A program made the translations under genes and the position numbers. This document shows, one piece after another, positions 43,046 to 53,700 of a stretch of 64,000 bases of DNA. The stretch spans positions 14,260,001-14,324,000 of the forward strand of contig CM082577.2 of the NCBI GenBank assembly GCA_040954595.2, given 5' to 3'. The notes beneath the pieces are model-generated. The model was not told the origin of the DNA. It worked only from the letters and a program-made list of their open reading frames with translations, and did no database searches. The first letter of the stretch is position 1. Each line of letters opens with the position of its first letter. Source of the stretch: Balanoglossus misakiensis. Lineage: Eukaryota > Hemichordata.

Positions 43046-43814
43046 GTACACCGGCCAATGCATGTAGGAATTCACACGGTTTCCAAATTTTGTCGAAGTG
43101 ATTTAGAAATGCACCGTGCGAGTGTACAAACGGAAATGTAATACGAGGTACGACTGCGTTCCAGTGTTTACTTACTGTGTACAGTATAGGAAAGTATACC
43201 ACATGCACACTGTAAATCAAATTTTGGCGAAGATCTCTGAAAAAACTACCGCAACTAGTGTATCGAAACTTTACACGGTGGCGCTTTGTTATAATAGTTG
43301 TTCGTTGATCATAGTCTTAAATGCGAAAAGGTTTCCGACTAGGTATAAGAGAAGAAAATCGTAATACGAGGTACGACTGCGTTCCAGTGTTTACTGTGTA
43401 CAGTATAGGAAAGTATACCGCATGCACACGGTAAATCAAATTTTGGCGAAGATCTCTGAAAAAACTACCGCGACTAGTGTATCGAAACTTTACACGGTGG
43501 CGCTTTGTTATAATAGTTGTTCGTTGATCATAGTCTTAAATGCGAAAAGGTTTCCGACTAGGTATAAAGAGAAGAAAATCGCTTACCTGCGACAACTTTC
43601 CAAACGGCAATGGCGGACGCGGGGCGCCCCTAGTGGCGAAAATGTGTATATTGGATGTCACGCTTGAAAGAATCAGACGTAAAACTATACAGAACTATGC
43701 TCCACTATAAAGCATTTTCGGCTGTACTTAGTAGGCTGGATGTCACACTATGTGTTTAACACGTGCTTTACTTGGGGTTTGGATGCTCTACACATAATGT
43801 CTATGGAGGGCCTG
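43046..43814. repeat. Right terminal inverted repeat of 9.1-kb element
   Basis: Reverse complement of 34732-35504, including the 220-bp duplication. Short ORFs repeated in both copies come from this. Confidence 0.75.
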
Positions 43815-44382
43815 TGTACGCGTGTACGATTTGTAGACTCTCTACAGTCGCTGTGCCTTGTTTTGTGCACCGCGCCGGCGCGCTGGGCCTGCATTCGATT
43901 GACTGATATCCTGCCTAGGCCTCGGTGACAAGCACCGAAGATGCAGGTAATGACAAACAACCATATTTAGAATTATGGAATCTGATTGGCTAATAAATGA
44001 ACGTTCTCATTGGTCACTATTACTTCCGGGCTAGATTCAATCTGTAGCGTTTCCTGATAATAAATTTTACCCTTCCCAAATATACATTTAAAAAATAACA
44101 ACAGTTTATGATGTAAGTGAAGCTAAAATCAATACAACTACTGACACAAATGTACATAAATTTTACAACAGACATACTCATTAGCCCACTTCCGGTATGT
44201 CAAACACTTAGCATATTACAAAATTGCGGATGAATTGTATCTGCGTCTATCTTCGTGACTCGTCTTGCTTAATGGTGACAAGTTCAATTCTTATTTTGTT
44301 CAGAAACTTGTTTTCAGTTATAGTTGAACGCATCCTTCCAGTATCAACCTTGAGACTTCAGTAGAAGAAGGGCATACTGTAA
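43815..44382. other. No gene recognised
   Basis: Non-coding DNA between the 9.1-kb element and the Ngaro-like repeat. Confidence 0.5.
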
Positions 44383-44689
44383 ACATATTTATATCCCTCC
44401 ACTAGAAGAAAAGCATGTCTGGTCATTTTGTTCTGTTTCTGGGAGATTAATAAACACTACAACACTAATGAGATGCAGCGAAAGGCCAAGGCATTTTAAT
44501 AGAATGTGAAAGAGTGTAAACATTGCAAAAATCTTCGCCAGTTTCCTAAACTGACAGACACTAACAGCAAAATCTCAAACAAAGGTCACATGTCAAATAT
44601 CAACTGGCGAGGAAAATCATACAAAACAGTACACCACTGAAAATAAGCACATGTTAATCTACCACAAAGGTGTGGAACTCAAAAACACC
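44383..44689 (-). repeat. Ngaro B-type repeat at 3' end of minus-strand pentraxin gene
   Basis: Read on minus, it matches the 310-bp B repeat at 1516-1825: GAGTTCCACACCTTTGTGG at the start, CCTCGCCAGTTG with GGAAACTGGCGAAG in the middle, and TGACCAGACATG...GGAGGGATATAAAT at the end. It starts about 120 bp after the tail-exon stop codon and probably forms the 3' UTR. Confidence 0.7.
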
Positions 44690-44812
44690 AACATGAGCCA
44701 ATCAATGGAGGTTGATGGATGCAGGAGGGTGAAATCAAACTGCATGCATGCTGACGGTCTGCCGAGTTGACGGAGAAATTCAGTAGACGCAGATGAATGT
44801 TGTGATCCCCCT

Positions 44813-45756
44813 CTAAGGCATAATTGATTTTAATTCCATACCCCGTCGACGTTGGCCTGCAACCAAAAATACAATAAATTACTATTGCATGAATATAACT
44901 CTGAACATATAAAATGAAAATAAAATTTCATGTATACAAATCATATTATCTGTCTATAATCGTTGTTATATCCCTGCACTAGAAGTCAACCACTTCTGGT
45001 CATTTACTAGATCATGTAGATATTTCGTGTGGGGTTATTCAACATGCTAAATACAACCCAGGTACACGTCATTTATGTAAACAAAACATAAAACTAGGCT
45101 GTCAAATGAAAATATCCAAGCCCTTTTTTTGTAATTTGCAAAATATTTACTTTAAAGTTACTGATACTCACCGCAGATAGAATTTATTCCAGTGGGGACT
45201 ATTTCTGCTGACATGTCCAGATTGTCCGTGTTCCATGTGAATACATCCCCTCCAATTGAGCAGTTTTTTGCCACAGCCTCTACCTCTTCTGCAGTCAGAA
45301 CTTTGGACCACATGTTGAATTCGGTGATGCTGCCCACGAATGCCTGATCCATGTCATAACCAACACTTGACTTGTCTTGATCTTGACCCAACGCTAGTGT
45401 GCCGCCACCCCTTATGGTTTTGCCAGTTGCAAAACCATCTGATGTGAACAGTACTTGGCCGTTGAGATATACTCTCCACTCTCCATCACTTGAAGACCAT
45501 GTGGAACACAAATGATGCCATTTCCCAGTATTTATCATCGTCATGTCGAGGTGTGTTTGAAGTTCACTCCCAGCAACTTCAAACAAACTATACTCGTTGC
45601 AACGTTTTTCATCGACACAGTAGGAAAACAAAGCCGAGATGCCCGTTGATAGATCAGGTTTGAACCAGAGACATGTGCTCACAGCGGTCATTTCAGGGAC
45701 AGTTGTATTAACAGTGACGTCTGTCATCTCCATCGGTAATCGGAGGGTCTTTCCAG
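44813..45756 (-). CDS. Pentraxin-domain gene, minus strand (5' end not found)
   Basis: Two exons: 45172-45756 (585 bp, phase 1-1) and the tail 44813-44856, which adds about 14 residues to a TAG. Exon 1 encodes a full pentraxin domain with CLWFKPD, the signature HLCSTWSS (pattern H-x-C-x-[ST]-W-x-[ST]), GGGTLALGQDQD, QAFVGSITEFNMWSKVL and CSIGGDVFTW. Pentraxins are secreted calcium-dependent lectin-like pattern-recognition proteins. The tail, read in phase, gives RRRGMELKSIMP, matching the plus-strand gene's RRRDMELQSIMS. The signal-peptide exon is not found. A broken pentraxin exon lies upstream at 46655-46920. Confidence 0.75.
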
Positions 45757-46654
45757 CTGTTGAAGGTAAATAAAAGAGATGAAATGACATAGACTTGAGC
45801 ATGTGCGCGCAGATCGAAAACCGGTTAGCTGCGAGAGCTTGTGCGCATGAGTCTCTTCCCTTAGGATTACATTGATTATTGCTATAGGAAACTCACTTCT
45901 GCTATTGTCGTTTTCACGAAATTTTACACATAACTCAGTCAAGTAAAAATAAATTTATTTATCATTTAAACAGGCAGACAATGACAAATCTTGCAAGCGC
46001 AGCCAAAAATCCGTATCACATATACTGTATTGGCGGTTTGCAACTTGATCGGAGTTTTGTTCTCGTCGCCTAGGCAAATTGCTATACTCGTGATTTTTCC
46101 ATTTTGTGTACCGCCCGTTTGTACAATTCCAGCAGAACGTGTCCTTCCAGTGAAGATGTTACGACTCCAGAAGAAGACCACATTATAATTCTTGCGTGAG
46201 ATTATGCAAAATTAAAATTATTCGAAGGACTCGGGTTAGTCAGATCTCTGGCCGGCCTGATTTGCGATTCACCCCTGCTTTATTCAATAAAGTTATTCAG
46301 TCTATATAATACATATTGACTGCATGCTCCTGACTCACGCCACTAAACTATAAACATCAACCTAGCGACAGCCTCTTGTCAGCTTGAGGGGAAGGATCAG
46401 TCGCCCCGCGTGAGTGTCCCCCCCCCCCCTTGACGAGAATATGTCCTCCCATACCAGCGCAAACCCCACTGCAGCCGCCATCACGATCTACCAGGATCTT
46501 CAGTTGCTGTCATGCTCAGTCTACGCTACAGTTGGCTGCTCCGTTCATTCTAGGAATGATCTTATTGGAGGGATTTGTGGATGAATTGTAATTTTCATAA
46601 ATAAACAAACGTGGCGCGTCGACCTCTTTATCTCTTAAATTTAGTGATACTCAC

Positions 46655-46920
46655 TGCAGGTATGATTTTCAGTCTCGGTTATTTCTGCTACCATTTCAAG
46701 TGCGTCTGTATTCCAACTAAAGACGGTCCTCCATGAGACTGTTAGAGGGCCTTCCAGCAAGCACGCTGCAACATACGCGGCACCTTGTGCTTTCAGCGGG
46801 AGCAGCCACATGTGAAAATCAGAGATCCTTCCCACGAATGCCTGCATGGTCCTTTTCATAACCACCTCTTGGACTACCCTGATGTTGACCCAACACTAAA
46901 GTACCTCCTGCCCTACTAAA
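46655..46920 (-). pseudogene. Broken pentraxin exon
   Basis: The 3' half of a pentraxin exon with intact donor position (TGCA|GTGAGTATCAC). LVLGQHQGSPRGGYEKDH, AFVGRISDFHMW, VFSWNTDALEMVAEI and ENHTC can be read, but an indel near 46860 shifts the frame and the 5' half is absent. It directly abuts, head to head, the intron sequence preceding plus-strand exon A. Confidence 0.7.
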
Positions 46921-47157
46921 TACTAAATGCAAATGCCAAATCATCAGATTGGAAGACAGTGGGCAAACGTCTTTTTAACCCTAGGTGCAAATTTGACCAA
47001 CAATTAGCCATATAAGCATATGGTGGTGTTTAATTGGTCCAACGAGAACGTAATTCTGATCATTTTGCAAAGTGGCAGGTTCCAGATACTGTCTGCGTCT
47101 GCAAGCCTTGTCGCTCTCTGCCTTATAATAGTTTTTATCCATTTTTGATTTCAACAG

Positions 47158-47757
47158 CCGAAAAAACCCTTCGATTACGTAAGGACGAGACAGACGTCGC
47201 TGTTAAGACGACTGTCCCTGATATGATTGGTGTGAGTGCATGTCTCTGGGTCAAAGCTGATTCCGAAGAAGGCAAGCCAACGTTGGTGTCCTACTGTATC
47301 CATAGCAGTGAATGCAACGAATTTCTCTTGTATAATGCCAATGCTCTAGAGCTTATAGTAAGAGACGAAGTAAGGAAAACCACACTGTCGGTTTCTGATG
47401 GAGCGTGGCATCAGGTGTGTGCAACATGGTCTTCGAAAGCTGGAGACTGGGCAATTTATCACAACGGCCAGAAATATCTCGGGGGGAGTGGTTTAGCAAC
47501 TGGTAAACACATAAGAGGTGACGGCAAATTAGTGTTTGGTCAGGACCAGGATAGTCCAAGAGGTGGTTATGAAACGGACCAGGCATTCGTGGGAAGCATC
47601 GCCGAATTCAAGATGTGGTCAGAAGCGCTTACTGCAGATGAGATAGCGGCTGTGGCAAAAGACTGCTCATTAATTGGAGCAAATGTATACACATGGAATA
47701 CGGACGATCTTGACGTGTCAGTAGAAATAACCCCCACGGGAAAGAGTGCTATCTGCC
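47158..47757 (+). CDS. Pentraxin exon A
   Basis: 600 bp, phase 1-1, acceptor TTTCAACAG|CC and donor TGCC|GTGAGTAT. It encodes CLWVKADSEEGKPTLVSYC, WHQVCATWSSKAGDW, IYHNGQKY, LVFGQDQD and QAFVGSIAEFKMWSEAL. The pentraxin signature position preceding the Cys is Gln-Val rather than His-x, a type 1 feature shared by exons B and C. Bases 47299-47600 are identical to 52325-52626 in exon B. Confidence 0.75.
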
Positions 47758-50700
47758 GTGAGTATCAGCAACTTTGAGCGAAATGTTTTGCAAATTTCAA
47801 ATTAAAGTATAAGGTCAACAACATTATCTGTAATATTACGGGGGGGACTCCACGAGTAACCCCGTTTAATATAATTTTCGCCGACTCTTTTGGAAACATC
47901 TCAAAAGACTATAACCTTGTCCTAAAACTTTTGATTTTACTGGGTAAATGGAGCATTCATAAATATTGGGTATGTCAGATGAACACACCAATTAAAGTTA
48001 TATTTAAGAATGAATTGAAGTTAAGATACAACTTAGAGAAAACAAATATATTGCAGAGCCAATATAATGGATACATTTGAGAAAGTTAATAATTTGATTT
48101 GATTAGGGGACCAATCGCCCTCAGGCGCTTGGTCCCCTTCTGTTATTGCTGGAGTTTTTAGGGCACAAGCCAAGCAGGCTTGTGTCCTATTGGTATTACT
48201 GGGGTTTTTCATCTTTTTTTTTTCTTGTGTAGTTTTTTTGCTCAGGTAGATCTTTGAAACGGCAGAACCTACAAATCTCAAACTTGACACAGTGGTGCAG
48301 GCTTATGGGAGCTGGTGCAGAACCTTTGTGAATGTTTAATAAGTCATGTGACCTGATGACCGTATATGGGCAAAGTTTTCAAATGGGCCTAATTTGCATA
48401 TGCATGGAGATATCAAAATTCTTTCAGCGATTTTTGCGGACCATGTTGTGTCCTACATGCCAAATGTCAAGGCCGTGGGCCAAGTCCATTTTGAGAAGAA
48501 AACTTTTAAATATTATTAGTTTTCCATATTTTTGGACCCAGCCATAGGCCTATACTTTCTATAGTTAAGCTATGACGCTATGTCCACGTCTGTGCAATGG
48601 TCCTGTACAGTGACTCTCTATTGGCCCGTGAGCAGAATGGGACCACAATAAAAGGCAAAATTTTGGGCTCACCTGTAACACCTGCTTAACTCATTAATTA
48701 TGTGCATACCTAATTCCAGGCTAACTAATATGGCTAGAGGTTTTGTTCTTGTGGGACATGGACCGGTATGGGATCAAATTGTTTTGCCCAAATTTTGGGT
48801 GACCTCAGGTGACCTTTGACCTACTTTCCTATATCTCGGCATCCACAGCAGGTACAGACTTGGCGTTTGGAGGGTTGTAACTAAAATTGAAAAGACAAAA
48901 TTGGGGGTCACCTGTGACACCTGCTTATATCATTAATTATGTGCATACCTAATTCCAGGCTAGCCAATAGGGCTAGAGGTTTGATTTTTGTTGAACATGG
49001 ACCAGTATGGGGATAAAATTTCTTGCCCAATTTTGGGTGACCTCAGGTGACCTTTGACCTACTTTACCATATCTCGGCAACCCAGGCAGATACAGCCTTG
49101 GCATTAGGAGGCATGGAACTCCTAATGGAGCCTTATACTTTACCTCATTAATTATGTGCATATCTAATTCTAGGCGAACCAATAGGGCTAGAGGTCTGGT
49201 TTTTGTTGGACCTGGACTAGTATGGGGTCAAAATTTTTTGCTTAACTTTTGGGTTGCCTCAGGTGACCTTTGACCTACTTTCCTATATCTTGGCATCCAG
49301 AACAGGTACAGCATTTTTGTTTGGATGGATCGAACTATTAATGGAATCTTGGAATGGAACTTAACATCATTAATTATGCACATATCTAATTTCAGACAAA
49401 CCAATAGGGCTAGAGGTCTGGTTTCTGTTGGACCTGGACTAGTATTGGGATCAAAACGTTTTGCCCAAATTTTGGGTGACCACATATGACCTTTGACCTT
49501 CGGCTTAAGCTTGTGCCCGTCATCGCTGCTTGCAGCTATATTTCTTCTTTCTTCTTGAGTCGTTTTTTTGCTCCCTTTTTTCTCAAAATCGACGTGGCCT
49601 AGGACCTTGAAATTTGGCACGGTGATTGGGGCCCATGAGTACTGGTGCACCTGCCCTTTGAATTTGTAATTAGTCACGTGACTTGGTGGCTATAATCGAG
49701 CGAAATTTTCAAATTGACCTAATTTGCACGTTAATGGGGGCATGTACATTCTTTTCGCGATTTTTGTAGACCATGTGGCCAAAATCCCCTGTGCCAAATT
49801 TCAAGGTCCTAGGCCACGTTGATTTTGAGAAGAAGATTTTTGTAATATTTTTCACATTTTTTGGTGGGCTGAGGACGAACACTGGGGCATCGGACTTTGA
49901 ACGTCATTACATAATGTTGTGGAGATCTCATTAGCAGGCGGGTTGCAGTAGTCCTTGGAAAATCGGGTGAAATACGTAAACAGACCAGTGATTATTTTCC
50001 ACGGAATGAATTTTGGGACAACACATAATCGGAGTTCAGGCTGTGTTAGGGCGTTTTATTGAATTACGCTGAGTTTGTTAGCTGTTGCCGTTCAACTGTG
50101 TCTACGCAGACCCGGCTACACTGGTTAACATTCAATGTAATGCGGCAGCGGACTTTGACCCTCAGTCGCTAATGTTGTGGGAGGTTTCATCAATAGCATG
50201 GTAGTCACATGTAGTGGATAGTAGTTCGGGAAATTGGCCGAAATAATCAGACCAGTGATTTTCTTGCACAAAGGGAGTATAGTACCATCAGAGATCAGGC
50301 TTCGTTGCCGTTTAAAAGTTCCTACTTCAGTCGTGACGTTGCAACTGGACGTTCAGTATTGGGTTCGGCCCGCAGGTGGCCGTGGGGGTTATCAGGTCGC
50401 CCGTAATGGCACGCAGCTTCATGCAGCTGTATGGGACCAAAATAATACGCCCGATTCGGGCGTCACCTGTGACACCGTACCTGCGTAACTCTATTATGTG
50501 CATGCGTAATTGTGGGGTCAATGAAAGGGATGCTAGCGTGGTATTTGTTGCACATGGATCAATATGAAGTCCGATTTTCCTGTCAAGTTGTGGGCGATCT
50601 TATGTGACATTTCACCTACTTTTGCTTAGTGAATAACAGCAGATGCATGCAGCTTTGGCGTGGTGGGGGGGGGGTATACGGATGGGACCATAATAATATA

Positions 50701-53700
50701 CCAAAGGCGGGGTCACCTGTTGCACCTGCCTAAGTCATTGATTTTGTACATTTAATTGGACACTAACCAACAGGGCGATATGTGTGGTTTTTGTTCCACA
50801 GGGACGAATGTAAGTGTCAGTTTGTTTTTGCCCAAAAGTATAAGGTGATTTGGATGACCTATGTCGTACAGTGCCATATCTCAGCACGTTGTACAGGTGC
50901 AGCTTTGTTATTTGGAGGGATGAAACTATCATAAAATGCCAAATACAGGGGGATACCTGTGACACCTGCTTGATTCATGTATTACGTGAATACCTAATGG
51001 TAGGCAAAGTGAAAGGGCTGCAACTGTAGGATTTGTTGCACATGACATAAGCAGGAATGAAAATTTTTTGTCAAATATTTGGGTGACCTCAGGTGTCCAT
51101 TGACCTGCTTTCCATATGTTAGCATGCACATCATATATAACCAGGTGTTTGGAGGGGTAGGGTAGGACCCTCTGCGTCATGAAATGCTAAATTCCTGGGG
51201 CCGCCTGTAACTCACTTGCGAAACTCATTATTATGGCCATATATAATTTGACCAACCCAAAGGGCGAGGATTTTCCGTTGTCTTGAATATGAACCAAATA
51301 AGAATCCTAATTTTTGGCCCAAATTTTGGGTACCCTCACCTGACCTTTGAAGTACTTACTGAAGTACTTACAACGGAGAAGTTCACCTTTGGTTGTTGTG
51401 TTTGTACTTGTAGGACATGCATTTCTGGTGGTTGCCTACTTCTCCATATCTCAACATCGAGAGCAAATACAGCCTACGCATATGAATGGTACAACCCTGA
51501 ATGGATTCTAATGGTTATTAACTCTATGCTTGGGCCCCTTCAATGCTGCTTGCAGCTTTAATTGTAATTTTTAATCTCTTTCGCATTTATTACATGAGTG
51601 AATTTAAAAAAAAAAGAGAGAAAAAAATATAGTCCTTTGACATTCCCATTTGACAGCCTAGGTTTATGTTTTGTTTACATAAATAAGTCTTACTGGGTAG
51701 CATTTTACATTTTAAAGAATCCCACACAAGAAATATCCCAAAGTGACCAGAAGTGGTTGCGTAATGACTTCTAGTGCATGGATATAATTATAGACAGATA
51801 ATAGGATTTATATACATGCAATTGTTTTTTATTGTATTTTTTGATGTACCAATCAAGATAATTAAGAGAAAAACTATCTTCTAAAATACAATTTACCGCT
51901 AACTGCCACTTTTCATACTTCGCCCGCGCTTTAAACCACACATTTCCCAAAATGTTCTTGACAGAATGAAATACAAAATGCAAAATGCAAAATCATCAGA
52001 TTGTAAGACTGTGGATAAAGGTCTTTTTCACCCGGGGGGGTGGGGGTAAATGGCAGTGTTTGATTGGCTCAATAAGAACGCAATTCTGGTCATATTGCAA
52101 AGTGGCAGGTACCAGATACAATTTCTGACTATGTATGCAAGCATTGTCACTATCTGCCTAACACTCGAATTTAATTTCAACAGCCGAACTGACCCTTCGA
52201 TTACTGAAGGACGTGGCAGACGTCGCTGCTAAGACAAATGTCCCTGATCTGAGTGGTGTGAGCGCATGTCTCTGGGTCAAAGCTGATTCCACAGAGGGCA
52301 AGCCAACATTGGTGTCCTACTGTGTCCATAGCAGTGAATGCAACGAATTTCTCTTGTATAATGCCAATGCTCTAGAGCTTATAGTAAGAGACGAAGTAAG
52401 GAAAACCACACTGTCGGTTTCTGATGGAGCGTGGCATCAGGTGTGTGCAACATGGTCTTCGAAAGCTGGAGACTGGGCAATTTATCACAACGGCCAGAAA
52501 TATCTCGGGGGGAGTGGTTTAGCAACTGGTAAACACATAAGAGGTGACGGCAAATTAGTGTTTGGTCAGGACCAGGATAGTCCAAGAGGTGGTTATGAAA
52601 CGGACCAGGCATTCGTGGGAAGCATCACCGAATTCAACATATGGTCCAAAGTTCTGACTGCAGAAGATGTAAAGGCTGTAGCAAAAGACTGCTCATCAAT
52701 TGGAGGAAATGTGTTCACATGGAACACGAACAATCTGGACATGGCAGCAGAAATAATCCCCTCCGAAAAGAATGCTATCTGCCGTGAGTATCATCAGTAA
52801 CTTTGAGGGAAACATTTTGCAAATAACAAAAAAACATGAGCCTTGGACATTTTCATTTGACAGGCTAAGTTTATGTTTTGTTTACATAAATAACGTGTGT
52901 CTGTATATTTTTGCATAATACCCCAAAAAAGTAAATGACCAGAAGTGGTCCGTTGACTTCTAGTGCAGGGATATAGCAACGGTAAAACATAGATAATAGG
53001 ATTTATTGGCATGCAACTTAATTTTATTTTATATGTTGAGAATTATATTCATGCAATTAAATTTTGCTGTATTTTTGGTTGCACCAATCATGGTAATTAT
53101 GAGAAAAATTATCTTCTAAAATCTACCTGTATATATACTGCCATTGTTCAGACTTCGCCGGCGCTTTAAACAAACAGACTTCCCAGATGACCGACTGCAT
53201 TGCGATGACAATTTAATACATTGCAAAATCATCAGATTGGAAGACTGTGGATAAAGGTATTTTTCACCTTGGGGGGGGGATGACAGTGTTTGATTGGTTC
53301 AATGGAAACGTAATTCTGGTCATCATGCAAAGTGGCAGGTGCCAGATACAGATTTCTGACTGAGTCTGCAAGCCTTGTCGCTCTCTGCCTAATAGTCGAT
53401 TTTATATGTTTTTATTTTTAAATTAAACAGCCAAAAAGACCCTTCAATTACTGAAGGAAGTGGCACACGTCGCTGTTAAGACAACTGTTCCTGACATGAG
53501 CAGTGTGAGTACATGTCTCTGGGTCAAAGCTGATTCCGCAGAGGGCAAGCCAACGTTGGTGGCCTATTGTGTCTATACCAGTAACTGTAATGACTTTCTC
53601 TTGCATAATGCCAATGCTCTAGATATTTTAGTAAGAGATGAAGTACGGAAAACCACATTGTCGCTTTCTGATGGGGCGTGGCATCAGGTGTGTGCAACAT

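Larger units (their letters stand above)
34732..43814. mobile_element. 9.1-kb element with about 770-bp terminal inverted repeats
   Basis: The left repeat (34732-35504) and the right repeat (43046-43814) are nearly identical reverse complements. The outer ends read CAGGCCCTCCATAGAC and its complement. TGTAC occurs directly outside both ends and may be a 5-bp target-site duplication. Each repeat contains the same internal 220-bp tandem duplication, so it predates or was homogenised with the inversion. Inside are a zinc-finger ORF, foldback elements and a nested CACTA-like element. I found no transposase. A composite, foldback-type or unclassified DNA transposon is possible. Confidence 0.65.

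Noticed and set aside
47353-47586. Antisense ORF conserved between 47353-47586 and 52379-52612
   Set aside because: It is the reverse strand of the identical tract of pentraxin exons A and B; conservation comes from the sense exons.
48650-49500. Regular repeats resembling a CRISPR array
   Set aside because: The units are over 200 bp and almost wholly repeated with no unique spacers of constant length; this is a tandem repeat in eukaryotic DNA.
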